A DNA stretch of 59,709 bases from Trabulsiella guamensis ATCC 49490 (GCF_000734965.1 NZ_JMTB01000063.1:1-59709), one strand, 5' to 3'. Positions 42,484-53,552 are shown, counted from the first letter of the stretch. The notes: generated by a model not told the origin, from the letters alone. A program made the numbers and translations.

Positions 42484-43314
42484 TTACTGCATTTCCGGCG
42501 ATAGCGCCAAACGAACAACGCCTGCGGCATTGGCTTCCGGCATTGCCAGAACCTGCGACCAGAAATCCTGCACCAGTCCACAGGCGACTTTCTCTTTGCC
42601 TACGCCTTTGCTTGGGTCAGACATGATGTCGATATCCTGCCCATAACGCTGCACCAGCCCCGGGCCAATGGCCTGCATATCTGCCAGCGCCTGCTGTTTT
42701 TCCTGCGGCGTGACCGCGTGTTTATTCGGCCCGTAGGCGGCACGCATCATTCGCGCGTCGCTCTCGGTACGGCGAGTGAGAAGCTCATGGGAAATCACTT
42801 TCACCGGGTTAATACCGCCTTTCACCGCCGGGAACAGGAAGCGGAAGCAGACGTCATCGCCGCTGGCCTGCGCCTGGGCTATCTGCTCAAGGTTGATTTT
42901 CATATACTCAACCACGTTGGCATCAGGTGCCTGCTGTAGCCGGGCCATTTGTAGCTGCAGGATTTGCGGCTGGATGGCATCGATAATCTGCTGCTGATCT
43001 TTGCCCGCCTTTTTCATCTGCACCGATAGCTCGAGAATATGCTGCCAGAACGCCGGATCCTGTTCTTTAATGACCTGGAACGTCGGCATGCTCATCATCG
43101 CCGATTCAAATTTCTGCTCTTCGGTCTGCCCATAATCCGGGCTCATGCGCGGTATGAGATAGTGCACGTCAAACAGATTCCAACCAATAATCGCCACCAC
43201 GAAAATGACGCCCCCGGCGGCCTTGCCTACCCAACCCTTTTTACGAAATACGCCGACCAGCACGGCAATCACCGCGCCAATATAGCCTGCCAAAATTACG
43301 TGAGCCCAGTTCAT
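42484..43314 (-). CDS. Uncharacterised inner-membrane protein
   Basis: I do not recognise a characterised family. The 276-aa product has two N-terminal hydrophobic helices (about residues 4-22 and 33-50: HVILAGYIGAVIAVLVGVF and GGVIFVVAIIGWNLF) with a short positively charged loop (RKKGWVGK) between them. After these comes a soluble region of about 220 residues, rich in Gln, Met and Lys and with predicted helices (AIQPQILQLQMARLQQ). The two helices suggest a hairpin anchor with both ends on one side. It contains two or three cysteines (DDVCFRFLFP, VACGLVQDF). It lies between aaaT and miaE, convergent with aaaT; codon use resembles its neighbours. No homologue is expected at this position in E. 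coli K-12. Confidence 0.85.
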   Translation of the reverse strand: MNWAHVILAGYIGAVIAVLVGVFRKKGWVGKAAGGVIFVVAIIGWNLFDVHYLIPRMSPDYGQTEEQKFESAMMSMPTFQVIKEQDPAFWQHILELSVQMKKAGKDQQQIIDAIQPQILQLQMARLQQAPDANVVEYMKINLEQIAQAQASGDDVCFRFLFPAVKGGINPVKVISHELLTRRTESDARMMRAAYGPNKHAVTPQEKQQALADMQAIGPGLVQRYGQDIDIMSDPSKGVGKEKVACGLVQDFWSQVLAMPEANAAGVVRLALSPEMQ

Positions 43315-43456
43315 TAACCATCCTTATTCCAATCAAGAGTTCTGCCGGGGATTATATTTCCCCTTTATGAGTGTTGATTATTGCGGCAATGGACGGGCAT
43401 TTCCAGCCACCATATTTTCATTTGCGCAAGGGGTGACGATGAGGGAGGGAGGAAAA

Positions 43457-43472
43457 CGGCGCGAACGCGCCG
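43457..43472 (-). terminator. Hairpin downstream of miaE
   Basis: Perfect CGGCGCG / CGCGCCG stem, followed on the minus strand by TTTTCC, 10 bp after the miaE stop. Confidence 0.75.
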
Positions 43473-43481
43473 GGAGCAAGG

Positions 43482-44240
43482 CTATACAGGTACGCCGCTG
43501 TGAAAGCGAAACTCCGCATCAGGCGTTGTGATAAGCAGCGCCTCAACTTCACCAAAGAATTTCACCCGTGGGGAAATGTCCTCCTGTGCCACCTGCTGCG
43601 CCAGCATCAGGTAGTCCTGATAGTGGCGCGCTTCTGAGCGCAACAGGGACAGATAGAATTTCTGCAGATCCGCGTCAAGGTACGGTGCCAGCGCGGCGAA
43701 TCGCTCACAGGAACGCGCTTCGATGTAGGCCCCGCAGATGAGCTTGTCGATAAGCGTCAGCGGTTCGTGAGTGCGCACTTCTTTCAGCATCCCTTTGGCA
43801 TAGCGACTGGCGGTGATCTTCACGTAGGGGATATCGCGCGCCAGCATGATTTCCCGCACCTGCCAGAAATGGTGAAGTTCCTCTTTGATGAGCAACACCA
43901 TGCTGTCGATAAGCTGCCGTCCCCAGGGATCGTCGGTTTTCGGCATCACACTTTTGCCAATTAGCTTATGCAACGCGACGAAATCCGGTTCCGGCCCCTC
44001 GCGAAAGGTAAAAGCCTCATAAGGTTTCAGCCATTCCAGCAGCGCCTCTGCGCTCTGCTTGTCGGCAATATATTTTCGCACCAGCAGCATCGCGGTTTGC
44101 GCGGCTTTCAGCTCGCAGACCATATGATCGGTGAGCAGCAGAGGCAACCGGGCGGGGTTGCGCGCTTCGTCGATCCACGCAGCGGGCGTCGGGCAAGGGA
44201 GAAAATCTAAAATGGGGGCGAGTAGTTGCGGGTAATCCAT
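43482..44240 (-). CDS. miaE: MiaE, tRNA-(ms2io6A) hydroxylase
   Basis: Non-haem di-iron monooxygenase that hydroxylates the isopentenyl side chain of ms2i6A37 in tRNA under aerobic conditions. The 252-aa product has the ferritin-like di-iron motifs KEELHHFWQVREIM (ExxH), GAYIEARSCERF and RSEARHYQDYLMLA (ExxH). Salmonella has MiaE (about 270 aa) and E. coli K-12 does not, so this gene helps to place the organism. It lies 47 bp from rraB on the same strand. Confidence 0.95.
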   Translation of the reverse strand: MDYPQLLAPILDFLPCPTPAAWIDEARNPARLPLLLTDHMVCELKAAQTAMLLVRKYIADKQSAEALLEWLKPYEAFTFREGPEPDFVALHKLIGKSVMPKTDDPWGRQLIDSMVLLIKEELHHFWQVREIMLARDIPYVKITASRYAKGMLKEVRTHEPLTLIDKLICGAYIEARSCERFAALAPYLDADLQKFYLSLLRSEARHYQDYLMLAQQVAQEDISPRVKFFGEVEALLITTPDAEFRFHSGVPV

Positions 44241-44287
44241 ACCTGAATCCTGCAGTGCGGCGGGAAGCCCGCCGCACGGGTTACAAC

Positions 44288-44710
44288 TTAGTGGCGAACG
44301 CCGTCATCATCTTCGTCGACGTAGTCTTCGTCATCGTCTTCGCCGTCTTCACCATTGGGATCTTCATAGTAAGTTCCCCAGCCGTCGTACTCCACGTCGT
44401 GTTTTTCCGCCAGGTTCATCAGCTGTTCAACCTGCGCATCAATCAGTTCTGCCTTCAGTGCGCATTCGCTGAGGATGTCACAGCAGATCACCACGTCTCC
44501 CTCTTCCACTTCCAGCTCTTCCGGCTCAGTCACTTCATAACCCAGCTTGAAAGCCTCTACAGCCACTTTCTCCAGAGTTTCTAAGTCATCAGCGGAAAGA
44601 TGGTGTTCGATGGTATACAGCGCGTCCGGATCGCTACCGTCTTCCAGTAATTCTTCAATGATGAGACGCGTCTCTTCACGTTGCTCTTCCAGATGTTCCG
44701 GGTTTGCCAT
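44288..44710 (-). CDS. rraB: RraB, RNase E activity inhibitor
   Basis: Small acidic protein that binds RNase E and alters degradosome composition and activity. The 140-aa product starts at ATG 44710 ([16 protein letters not shown]) with AGGAACGAG upstream; a frame extending to 44752 is not homologous. The C-terminal tail is strongly acidic ([19 protein letters not shown]). It is divergent from argI. Confidence 0.96.
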   Translation of the reverse strand: MANPEHLEEQREETRLIIEELLEDGSDPDALYTIEHHLSADDLETLEKVAVEAFKLGYEVTEPEELEVEEGDVVICCDILSECALKAELIDAQVEQLMNLAEKHDVEYDGWGTYYEDPNGEDGEDDDEDYVDEDDDGVRH

Positions 44711-44802
44711 TGCTCGTTCCTCATAATGTGCGGCAGTCACTCTTATTGTCACATACCGCTGACAATGCCTCCACCTTTGTGAAAAAGATTTGTGATACAG
44801 GG

Positions 44803-44846
44803 TTGCAAGTGAATATTAATACATATAAAGTGAATTTTAATTCAAC
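44803..44846 (+). promoter_or_regulatory. argI promoter with paired ARG boxes
   Basis: Two tandem ArgR sites three bases apart: AGTGAATATTAATACATA (44808-44825) and AGTGAATTTTAATTCAAC (44829-44846), the second near consensus. They overlap -35-like TTGCAA (44803-44808) and -10-like TATAAA (44824-44829). This is the classic arrangement for arginine repression of argI. Confidence 0.9.
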
Positions 44847-44873
44847 AAGTGGTCTGTACCATGAGAGGCAAAC

Positions 44874-45878
44874 ATGACGTCGTTACATCACAAGCATTTC
44901 CTGAAATTACTCGATTTCACCCCTGCACAAATCATCTCGCTCGTGCAGCTCGCCGCAAGCCTTAAAAAAGATAAAAAACAAGGTGTTGAGCAGCAAAAAC
45001 TGGTCGGGAAAAACATCGCGCTCATCTTCGAAAAAGACTCAACCCGTACACGATGCTCTTTCGAAGTTGCCGCACACGATCAGGGTGCTCACGTCACTTA
45101 TCTGGGGTCAAACGGCAACCAGATTGGGCATAAAGAATCAATTAAAGATACCGCGCGCGTGCTGGGCCGGATGTTTGACGGCATTCAGTATCGCGGCTGG
45201 GGGCAGGAAGTGGTTGAGACGCTGGCGGAATTTGCGGGTGTGCCGGTGTGGAACGGTCTGACGGATGAGTTCCACCCGACGCAACTGCTGGCTGATCTGC
45301 TGACCATGCAGGAGCATCTGCCGGGCAAAGCCTTCAATGAGATGACGCTGGTTTACGCCGGGGACGCACGCAACAATATGGGTAACTCGATGCTGGAAGC
45401 GGCCGCGCTCACCGGGCTGGATCTGCGTCTGGTGGCGCCGAAAGCCTGCTGGCCGGACGCAGGTCTGGTCGCCGAATGCACTGCGCTGGCGAAGAAACAC
45501 GGCGGTAATGTTACGGTCACTGAAGACATCGCCGCTGGTGTTAAAGGCGCAGACTTCATCTATACCGACGTGTGGGTGTCGATGGGCGAGCCGAAAGAGA
45601 AATGGGCTGAGCGGATTGCGCTGCTGCGCGATTATCAGGTCAATAGCCAGATGATGAAGCTCAGTGGCAACCCGAACGTCAAGTTCCTGCACTGCCTTCC
45701 GGCGTTCCATGACGATCAAACCACCGCCGGTAAGAAAATGGCGGAAGAGTTTAATCTGCATGGCGGTATGGAAGTGACGGATGAGGTGTTCGAGTCGCCA
45801 GCAAGCATCGTGTTCGACCAGGCGGAAAACCGGATGCATACCATCAAAGCGGTGATGGTGGCGACACTCGGTGAGTAA
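44874..45878 (+). CDS. argI: ArgI, anabolic ornithine carbamoyltransferase
   Basis: Joins carbamoyl phosphate and ornithine to make citrulline in arginine biosynthesis. The 334-aa product shows the carbamoyl-phosphate loop STRTRC (residues 56-61), [11 protein letters not shown] and the ornithine/zinc motif HCLPAFHD. Length equals E. coli ArgI. ARG boxes upstream mark it as the biosynthetic, arginine-repressed enzyme. A paralogue with the same motifs, arcB, lies 4.3 kb downstream in the arginine deiminase operon. Confidence 0.97.
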   Translation: MTSLHHKHFLKLLDFTPAQIISLVQLAASLKKDKKQGVEQQKLVGKNIALIFEKDSTRTRCSFEVAAHDQGAHVTYLGSNGNQIGHKESIKDTARVLGRMFDGIQYRGWGQEVVETLAEFAGVPVWNGLTDEFHPTQLLADLLTMQEHLPGKAFNEMTLVYAGDARNNMGNSMLEAAALTGLDLRLVAPKACWPDAGLVAECTALAKKHGGNVTVTEDIAAGVKGADFIYTDVWVSMGEPKEKWAERIALLRDYQVNSQMMKLSGNPNVKFLHCLPAFHDDQTTAGKKMAEEFNLHGGMEVTDEVFESPASIVFDQAENRMHTIKAVMVATLGE

Positions 45879-45886
45879 TTTCCTGG

Positions 45887-45910
45887 CCCGGCGGCGCAAG
45901 GTCGCCGGGC
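45887..45910. terminator. argI/tabA bidirectional terminator
   Basis: GCCCGGCG / CGCCGGGC with a nine-base loop in the 39-bp gap between convergent argI and tabA. Confidence 0.8.
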
Positions 45911-45917
45911 TATCTCT

Positions 45918-47032
<1,115 letters not shown>

Positions 47033-48253
47033 ATGGAAAAGCATTATGTCGGTTCCGAAGTGGGCCAGTTGCGCAGCGTAATGTTACATCGCCCTAATTT
47101 AAGTTTAAAACGACTGACACCGTCAAATTGCCAGGAATTGCTGTTTGATGATGTGCTTTCAGTCGAGCGCGCCGGGGAAGAACACGACGTTTTCGCCAAT
47201 ACATTACGCCAGCAAGGTGTGGAAGTTTTGCTGCTTACCGACCTGCTGACCGAAACGCTGGACATCCCGGATGCCAAAGGCTGGCTGCTGGAAACGCAGG
47301 TTTCTGACTACCGCCTCGGGCCAACTTTCGCCGCTGATGTGCGTGGCTGGCTGGCCGATCTTCCGCACCGTGAACTGGCGCGGCATTTAAGCGGCGGCGT
47401 CACCTACGGGGAAATTCCCGCCAGCATTAAAAATATGATCGTGGATACGCATGATATCAATGACTTTATTATGAAGCCATTGCCAAATCATTTATTTACC
47501 CGCGATACGTCATGCTGGATTTATAACGGCGTGTCAATTAACCCGATGGCTAAACCGGCCCGTCAGCGCGAAACAAATAATCTGCGCGCGCTTTATCGCT
47601 GGCACCCGAAATTCGCCAACGGTGATTTTATTAAATATTTTGGCGACGAAAACATTAATTACGATCACGCCACGTTAGAGGGCGGCGACGTGCTGGTCAT
47701 TGGTCGCGGCGCGGTATTGATTGGCATGTCTGAGCGCACCACACCGCAGGGGGTTGAATTTCTGGCCAGCGCCTTGTTCAGGCATCGCCAGGCGGAACGG
47801 GTGATTGCGGTTGAACTGCCGAAACACCGCTCCTGCATGCATCTCGATACCGTCATGACCCATATCGACGTCGACACCTTCTCCGTCTACCCGGAAGTGG
47901 TGCGCAAGGACGTGCAGTGCTGGACGCTGACGCCGGACGGTCGCGGCGGCATCAAACGCCTGCAGGAGCGCGATCTGCTGCATGCCATCGAAAAAGCGCT
48001 GGGGATCACTCAGGTCAATCTCATCACCACCGGCGGCGACGCCTTCGAAGCCGAACGCGAGCAGTGGAACGATGCCAACAACGTACTGACGATCCGCCCC
48101 GGCGTGGTTATTGGTTACGAGCGCAACATCTGGACCAACGAGAAATACGACAAAGCCGGGATCACCGTCCTGCCCATTCCTGGTGACGAACTGGGACGCG
48201 GACGCGGCGGCGCACGCTGCATGAGCTGCCCGCTGGAACGCGACGGAATTTAA
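47033..48253 (+). CDS. arcA: ArcA, arginine deiminase
   Basis: Hydrolyses L-arginine to citrulline and ammonia, first step of the arginine deiminase (ADI) pathway, giving ATP and acid resistance. The 406-aa product has guanidino-modifying enzyme motifs: [42 protein letters not shown] (catalytic His) and the C-terminal [10 protein letters not shown] with catalytic Cys399. This arcA is unrelated to the ArcA response regulator. First gene of arcACBD-R; the CRP site upstream suggests carbon-source control. K-12 has no arginine deiminase; Salmonella carries the operon at this locus. Confidence 0.97.
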   Translation: MEKHYVGSEVGQLRSVMLHRPNLSLKRLTPSNCQELLFDDVLSVERAGEEHDVFANTLRQQGVEVLLLTDLLTETLDIPDAKGWLLETQVSDYRLGPTFAADVRGWLADLPHRELARHLSGGVTYGEIPASIKNMIVDTHDINDFIMKPLPNHLFTRDTSCWIYNGVSINPMAKPARQRETNNLRALYRWHPKFANGDFIKYFGDENINYDHATLEGGDVLVIGRGAVLIGMSERTTPQGVEFLASALFRHRQAERVIAVELPKHRSCMHLDTVMTHIDVDTFSVYPEVVRKDVQCWTLTPDGRGGIKRLQERDLLHAIEKALGITQVNLITTGGDAFEAEREQWNDANNVLTIRPGVVIGYERNIWTNEKYDKAGITVLPIPGDELGRGRGGARCMSCPLERDGI

Positions 48254-48263
48254 GGAGATGAGC

Positions 48264-49199
48264 ATGACGAAACCCACACTGGTCGTCGCCCTGGGCGGCA
48301 ACGCGCTGCTGAAACGCGGCGAACCGCTCGAAGCTGACATCCAGCGCAAGAACATTGAACTTGCCGCAAAAATTATCGCCCGGCTGACGCAGAACTGGCG
48401 CGTCGTGCTGGTACACGGCAACGGCCCGCAGGTTGGTCTGCTGGCGTTGCAGAACAGCGCTTACGAAAAGGTCACGCCCTATCCGCTCGATATCCTCGGT
48501 GCGGAAAGCCAGGGAATGATTGGCTACATGCTGCAGCAGGCACTGAAAAATCAGCTGCCGCAGCGCGAAATCAGCGTCCTGCTGACCCAGGTGGAAGTAG
48601 ATGCGAACGATCCCGCGTTCAGCAACCCCACCAAATACATCGGCCCGGTCTACGACCGCGGGCAAGCCGACGCCCTGAAAGCGGAAAAAGGCTGGGTGTT
48701 TAAAGCCGACGGACCGTATTTCCGCCGCGTGGTGCCGTCACCACAACCGCAGCGCATCGTCGAACACGATGCCATCAGCGCGCTGATCGCCCGTGACCAT
48801 CTGGTCATCTGCAACGGCGGCGGCGGTGTGCCGGTGGTGGAACAGGCCGATGGCTACCGCGGCATTGAAGCGGTGATCGACAAAGACTTGTCCGCCGCGC
48901 TGCTGGCGCGCCAGCTCAACGCCGACGCGCTGTTGATCCTCACCGATGCCGACGCCGTTTATCTCGACTGGGGCAAACCCACCCAACGCCCGCTGACGCA
49001 GGTCACCCCGGAACTGCTGAGCACATTGTCATTTGATGCAGGCTCCATGGGGCCGAAGGTCGCCGCCTGCCGCCATTTCGTTGTGCAGTGCAACGGCATT
49101 GCCGGTATCGGCTCGCTGGCTGATGGCCCGGACATTCTGGCGGGTGGAAAAGGCACGCTAATTCGTAATGAACACGCCCCGGTGCTGCCGGTTTGCTGA
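48264..49199 (+). CDS. arcC: ArcC, carbamate kinase
   Basis: Transfers phosphate from carbamoyl phosphate to ADP, the ATP-producing step of the ADI pathway. The 311-aa product (from ATG 48264, six bases after GGAG; an ATG two codons upstream touches the ribosome-binding site) shows amino-acid-kinase motifs [38 protein letters not shown] and [13 protein letters not shown]. It lies 10 bp after arcA. Confidence 0.96.
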   Translation: MTKPTLVVALGGNALLKRGEPLEADIQRKNIELAAKIIARLTQNWRVVLVHGNGPQVGLLALQNSAYEKVTPYPLDILGAESQGMIGYMLQQALKNQLPQREISVLLTQVEVDANDPAFSNPTKYIGPVYDRGQADALKAEKGWVFKADGPYFRRVVPSPQPQRIVEHDAISALIARDHLVICNGGGGVPVVEQADGYRGIEAVIDKDLSAALLARQLNADALLILTDADAVYLDWGKPTQRPLTQVTPELLSTLSFDAGSMGPKVAACRHFVVQCNGIAGIGSLADGPDILAGGKGTLIRNEHAPVLPVC

Positions 49200-49219
49200 G
49201 AAATACAAAGGATTTCTTC

Positions 49220-50224
49220 ATGACTATCAATTTGAAAAACCGCAATTTTCTGAAACTGCTGGACTACAAACCTGCCGAAATTCAGTACCTGATCGATCTG
49301 GCGATGGAACTGAAAGCGGCGAAAAAAGCGGGACGCGAAAAGAAAACGCTGGTGGGCAAAAACATCGCGCTGATCTTTGAAAAAACCTCCACCCGTACCC
49401 GCTGCGCGTTTGAAGTCGGGGCGTTCGACCAGGGCGCACAGGTGACCTATCTCGGCCCAAGCGGATCGCAAATCGGCCACAAAGAGTCGATGAAAGACAC
49501 CGCGCGTGTTCTGGGCCGCATGTACGACGGCATTGAATATCGCGGTTACGGCCAGTCGATCGTCGAAGAGCTGGGTGCGTTTGCCGGGGTACCGGTCTGG
49601 AACGGGCTGACCGATGAATTCCACCCGACCCAGATCCTCGCAGATCTGATGACCATGCTGGAACACGCGCCGGGCAAAACGCTGCCAGAGCTCAGCTTCG
49701 CCTACCTGGGCGATGCCCGCAACAACATGGGCAACTCGCTGATGGTCGGCGCGGCAAAAATGGGAATGGACATTCGCCTCGTGGCGCCGCGCGCATTCTG
49801 GCCGGACGAAGCGCTGGTGAAACAGTGTGTCGCCATTGGTGAAGAGACTGGCGCACGCATTCTGTTAACGGAAGACGTTGAAGACGGCGTTCATGGCGTG
49901 GATTTCCTCTACACCGATGTCTGGGTGTCGATGGGCGAACCGAAGGAGGCCTGGGCCGAACGCGTCAGCCTGATGACCCCCTACCAAATCAACCCGCGCG
50001 TCATCGCCGCGACGGGAAATCCGAACGTCAAGTTTATGCACTGTCTGCCCGCGTTCCACAACGCGCAGACCACTATGGGTCGCGAAATCGAAATCGCGTA
50101 TGGCCTGGCCGGACTGGAAGTCACCGAAGAGGTGTTCGAGTCGGCGCACTCCATTGTGTTCGATGAAGCGGAAAACCGCATGCATACCATTAAAGCCGTC
50201 ATGGTTGCCACGCTTGGCGAGTAA
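49220..50224 (+). CDS. arcB: ArcB, catabolic ornithine carbamoyltransferase
   Basis: Phosphorolyses citrulline to ornithine and carbamoyl phosphate in the ADI pathway. The 334-aa product from ATG 49220 ([17 protein letters not shown]) has [17 protein letters not shown] and HCLPAFHN, and is a close paralogue of ArgI at 44.9 kb. The catabolic role is inferred from its place between arcC and arcD and the lack of ARG boxes at its start. It lies 20 bp after arcC. Confidence 0.95.
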   Translation: MTINLKNRNFLKLLDYKPAEIQYLIDLAMELKAAKKAGREKKTLVGKNIALIFEKTSTRTRCAFEVGAFDQGAQVTYLGPSGSQIGHKESMKDTARVLGRMYDGIEYRGYGQSIVEELGAFAGVPVWNGLTDEFHPTQILADLMTMLEHAPGKTLPELSFAYLGDARNNMGNSLMVGAAKMGMDIRLVAPRAFWPDEALVKQCVAIGEETGARILLTEDVEDGVHGVDFLYTDVWVSMGEPKEAWAERVSLMTPYQINPRVIAATGNPNVKFMHCLPAFHNAQTTMGREIEIAYGLAGLEVTEEVFESAHSIVFDEAENRMHTIKAVMVATLGE

Positions 50225-50236
50225 TGCCTGAGAAGG

Positions 50237-50261
50237 GATGCCGCCCGGTGCGGCGTCTTTT
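50237..50261 (+). terminator. Possible attenuator between arcB and arcD
   Basis: GATGCCGC / GCGGCGTC with loop CCGGT, followed by TTTT, within the 68-bp gap. It looks like a weak intrinsic terminator that would lower transporter expression relative to the enzymes. Confidence 0.65.
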
Positions 50262-50292
50262 CCTCTGCGCAACCAGACAGGAGGATAATACG

Positions 50293-51759
50293 ATGACTGA
50301 TTTAACGAAGGACGACGCAACAGCCGCCAGTAGCGGCGAGAAAAAGCTCGGGCTGAGCGCGCTGGTGGCGCTGGTCGTAGGATCTATGATTGGCGGCGGC
50401 GTATTCAGCCTGCCGCAGAACTTTGCCTCGGTCGCTTCACCCGGCGCGCTGATGATCGGCTGGGTGATCACTGGCATCGGCATGCTGTGCCTGGCGTTTA
50501 TTTATCAGAACCTGAGCGCCCGCTGCCCGCATCTCGACGGCGGTATCTACAGCTATGCCAGAGCCGGATTTGGCGATTTCATCGGCTTTCAGGCCGCATG
50601 GGGTTACTGGTTTTCGGCCTGGCTCGGCAACGTTTCCTACGCCGTGCTGCTGTTCAGCGCCGTGAGTTTTTTCATCCCCGTTTTTGGTGATGGCAACAAC
50701 CTGGTCTCGATCATCGGCGCGTCGGTGGTGCTGTGGCTGGTGCATACACTGGTGATGCGTGGTGTCAGGGAAGCGGCGTGGATCAACACCATTCTCACGG
50801 TGGTGAAAGTGCTGGTGCTGATTATTTTCATCATCGCCGTGCTGATCGCCTTTCGTCTGGGCGTACTGACCGCCGATTTCTGGGGGCGCATGATGCGTGT
50901 CGATGGCACCGCGCCTGAGCTGTTCAGTCAGGTGAAAAACACCATGCTGGTCACTACCTGGGTGTTCATTGGTATTGAAGGGGCCACCGTGGTTTCCGCT
51001 CGCGCAGCAAAACGCAGTGATATCGGTAAAGCGACGGTTGTCGGTCTGCTGGGCGCGCTGGCTATTTATGTGCTGGTCAGCGTGCTGTCGATGGGGATCC
51101 TTGATCAGGCGACGCTGGCGGGTTTAAAAAATCCGTCAATGGCCGGGGTGCTGGAAAGCGTCGTCGGGCCGTGGGGCGCGAAATTTGTCGCGGGCGGCGT
51201 GATTTTCTCCGTCGCCGGGGCGCTGCTGGCGTGGACGCTGTTCGCCGCCGAACTGCCGAAAGTCGCCGCGCAGGATGGCGTTTTCCCGTCACTGTTCGCC
51301 CGTGAAAACAGCCGCAATTCTCCGTCAGTTTCCCTGTGGATCACCAACGGTCTGGTGCAACTTTTTCTGCTGCTGGCACTGTTTTACCAGGCAGGCTATC
51401 AGGTGCTGTTTTCCATTGCGACAGCAGCGATCCTGCCGCCGTATTTGTTCAGCGCTGCATACGGTCTGAAGCTGGTAATGACGCGGGAACATTATCAGAC
51501 GGATGAGAAAACCCTGCGTGACGGCATTATTAGCGTCATTGCCACGCTGTATGGTTTCTGGCTCTGTTATGCCGCAGGCGATTCCATGTTGCTCAGTTCG
51601 CTGTTATTCATTCCGGGCGCTGCGGTTTATATCTGGAAGAAAAAAACCAGCCAGCAACGTTGTTTCAATACGCTGGAGTGGGGCGTTCTGGTGCTGCTAC
51701 TGCTGATGGCAGTCTACACACTAATGCTGATTGCAGCGGGTACCATATCTATCACATGA
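50293..51759 (+). CDS. arcD: ArcD-type arginine:ornithine antiporter (APC family)
   Basis: Inner-membrane basic amino acid/polyamine antiporter, expected to import arginine and export ornithine. The 488-aa product from ATG 50293 (MTDLTKDDATAASSG, AGGAGG upstream) has about twelve hydrophobic helices and APC motifs LVVGSMIGGGVFSLPQNFA, WVFIGIEGATVVSARA and LAWTLFAAELPKVAAQDGVFP. The N-terminal frame back to 50224 is not homologous. The role is inferred from family and operon position; a related lysine or agmatine exchanger cannot be excluded from sequence alone. Confidence 0.92.
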   Translation: MTDLTKDDATAASSGEKKLGLSALVALVVGSMIGGGVFSLPQNFASVASPGALMIGWVITGIGMLCLAFIYQNLSARCPHLDGGIYSYARAGFGDFIGFQAAWGYWFSAWLGNVSYAVLLFSAVSFFIPVFGDGNNLVSIIGASVVLWLVHTLVMRGVREAAWINTILTVVKVLVLIIFIIAVLIAFRLGVLTADFWGRMMRVDGTAPELFSQVKNTMLVTTWVFIGIEGATVVSARAAKRSDIGKATVVGLLGALAIYVLVSVLSMGILDQATLAGLKNPSMAGVLESVVGPWGAKFVAGGVIFSVAGALLAWTLFAAELPKVAAQDGVFPSLFARENSRNSPSVSLWITNGLVQLFLLLALFYQAGYQVLFSIATAAILPPYLFSAAYGLKLVMTREHYQTDEKTLRDGIISVIATLYGFWLCYAAGDSMLLSSLLFIPGAAVYIWKKKTSQQRCFNTLEWGVLVLLLLMAVYTLMLIAAGTISIT

Positions 51760-51883
51760 TGGAATAACCATATTAGTGATGGGTCTATTTATCTGGGTAA
51801 ACAATAAATAACCAATAAAATCGGCACGTAAGTTATTGATTGTTCAAAAACGTTTGTTTTATCAACATGGAAACTGAAATCCG

Positions 51884-52366
51884 ATGATGAAATTTGACCA
51901 ACCCACCAGTGATAAAGAGCAGCTTCAGCTTGCCGTTTGTCAGCGCCTGATAGGTGAAAAAAGTTATTTATCCCAGGAAGAGCTTCGCCGCGATCTGCAG
52001 CGCCACGGCTTTGACAGCATCAGCCAGTCAACGGTGTCCCGCCTGCTGAAATTGCTTGGCGTCATAAAAATAAGAAATGCCAAAGGACAAAAAATTTATT
52101 CTGTGAATCCTCAATTGCGCCCGGCCCCTAACGCCGCACGTTCGATTGCCGAAATGGTGGTGAGTGTCGAACACAATAGCGAATTCATCCTTATCTACAC
52201 CGCAGCGGGGTACGGGCGTGCAGTGGCGCGAATTCTCGATTATCACGCCTTGCCTGAAATCCTCGGCGTGGTGGCAGGTAGCAGCATTGTCTGGGTTGCC
52301 CCGCGCGATGTTAAGCGCACAGCGCTGGTACACAAACAGATTAATTATTTACTTATGATGAATTGA
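51884..52366 (+). CDS. ArgR-family regulator of the ADI operon
   Basis: Paralogue of the arginine repressor. The 160-aa product has the N-terminal winged helix (residues about 12-70; RHGFDSISQSTVSRLLKLLGVIKIRNAKG) and the C-terminal oligomerisation domain. Where E. coli ArgR has AGDDTIF, whose two aspartates contact arginine, this protein has AGSSIVWV. It probably senses arginine differently or acts with ArgR in mixed hexamers. It lies 124 bp after arcD. An ArgR-like gene closes the ADI cluster in Salmonella too. A second ATG one codon downstream is possible. Confidence 0.9.
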   Translation: MMKFDQPTSDKEQLQLAVCQRLIGEKSYLSQEELRRDLQRHGFDSISQSTVSRLLKLLGVIKIRNAKGQKIYSVNPQLRPAPNAARSIAEMVVSVEHNSEFILIYTAAGYGRAVARILDYHALPEILGVVAGSSIVWVAPRDVKRTALVHKQINYLLMMN

Positions 52367-52412
52367 TATGCGCAGATAACCGTTTACCTTCGCAAATTTG
52401 TGCATTAATCGC

Positions 52413-52453
52413 TTGATCCGAAAATGCAGCTGCGTATAATGCCGGACAATTTG
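52413..52453 (+). promoter_or_regulatory. pyrBI promoter with UTP-sensitive slippage start
   Basis: -35 TTGATC (52413-52418), 16-bp spacer, -10 TATAAT (52435-52440), then start region AATTTG at 52448-52453. The E. coli pyrBI transcript begins AAUUUG, where reiterative addition of U at high UTP aborts initiation; the same bases are conserved at the same distance from the -10. Confidence 0.9.
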
Positions 52454-52465
52454 CCGGGGGGAAGC

Positions 52466-52612
52466 ATGGTCCAGAGTGTACGACATACTGTCTTACCGCG
52501 TCTGAAAAAGGGCGCAGGCCTGCCGTTTTTCTTCCCGTTGATCATTCATTCTCAAAGCCCCTTATTTAAGGGGCTTTTTTTTGCCCAGCGATCAGGAGAT
52601 AAACATGGCTAA
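52466..52612 (+). CDS. pyrL: PyrL, pyrBI leader peptide
   Basis: Leader peptide whose translation couples RNA polymerase pausing to attenuation of pyrBI in response to UTP. The 48-aa product ([20 protein letters not shown]...) matches E. coli PyrL (44 aa) in its N-terminal two thirds, including LPFFFPLI. It reads through the attenuator hairpin and stops at 52610-52612, overlapping the pyrB start by eight bases. In the known mechanism, ribosomes closely following polymerase disrupt the terminator hairpin. Confidence 0.92.
   Translation: MVQSVRHTVLPRLKKGAGLPFFFPLIIHSQSPLFKGLFFAQRSGDKHG
52554..52582 (+). terminator. pyrBI attenuator
   Basis: AAAGCCCC / GGGGCTTT hairpin with an eight-base loop followed by eight T residues in total, inside pyrL and 23 bp before pyrB. 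A T-rich pause region (GTTTTTCTTCC) lies about 28 bp upstream. Confidence 0.95.
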
Positions 52613-53540
52613 CCCGCTATATCAAAAACATATCATTTCCATAAACGATCTTAGTCGCGAGGACCTTGAACTGGTGCTGGCGACCGCGGCGAAACTGAAA
52701 GCAAACCCGCAGCCGGAGCTGTTGAAGCATAAGGTGATTGCCAGTTGCTTCTTCGAAGCCTCGACCCGCACCCGACTGTCGTTCGAAACCGCAATGCATC
52801 GCCTCGGCTCGAGCGTGGTCGGTTTCTCCGACAGCGCCAACACATCGCTGGGCAAGAAAGGGGAAACCCTCGCCGACACCATTTCGGTCATCAGCACCTA
52901 CGTTGACGCCATCGTCATGCGTCACCCGCAGGAAGGTGCGGCGCGTCTGGCGACCGAATTTTCCGGCAAGGTGCCGGTACTGAACGCTGGTGACGGCTCC
53001 AACCAGCACCCGACGCAGACGCTGCTGGATCTGTTCACCATTCAGGAAACCCAGGGACGTCTGGAGAACCTCAACGTGGCGATGGTCGGCGATCTGAAAT
53101 ATGGCCGTACCGTACACTCGCTGACCCAGGCGCTGGCGAAATTTAATGGCAACCGCTTTTACTTTATCGCGCCGGATGCGCTGGCGATGCCGCAGTACAT
53201 CCTCGACATGCTGGACGAAAAAGGCATTGCCTGGAGCCTGCACAGCGCCATCGATGAGGTGCTGAACGAGGTGGACATTCTGTACATGACCCGCGTGCAG
53301 AAAGAGCGTCTCGACCCGTCGGAATACGCAAATGTCAAAGCACAGTTTATTCTTCGCGCCTGTGATCTGGAGAATGCCCGCAGCAATATGAAAGTGCTGC
53401 ACCCACTGCCGCGCGTCGATGAAATCGCCACTGATGTCGACAAAACCCCGTATGCCTGGTACTTCCAGCAGGCAGGCAACGGGATTTTCGCACGCCAGGC
53501 GTTACTGGCACTGGTACTGAATAGCGAACTGGTTCTGTAA
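52605..53540 (+). CDS. pyrB: PyrB, aspartate carbamoyltransferase catalytic chain
   Basis: Condenses carbamoyl phosphate and aspartate to N-carbamoylaspartate, committing step of pyrimidine synthesis. The 311-aa product from ATG 52605 ([15 protein letters not shown]) has [26 protein letters not shown] and [11 protein letters not shown]. Length equals E. coli PyrB. It competes with ArgI, and with ArcB/ArcC run in reverse, for carbamoyl phosphate. It is followed by pyrI after 12 bp. Confidence 0.98.
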   Translation: MANPLYQKHIISINDLSREDLELVLATAAKLKANPQPELLKHKVIASCFFEASTRTRLSFETAMHRLGSSVVGFSDSANTSLGKKGETLADTISVISTYVDAIVMRHPQEGAARLATEFSGKVPVLNAGDGSNQHPTQTLLDLFTIQETQGRLENLNVAMVGDLKYGRTVHSLTQALAKFNGNRFYFIAPDALAMPQYILDMLDEKGIAWSLHSAIDEVLNEVDILYMTRVQKERLDPSEYANVKAQFILRACDLENARSNMKVLHPLPRVDEIATDVDKTPYAWYFQQAGNGIFARQALLALVLNSELVL

Positions 53541-53552
53541 GGGGAAATGACA

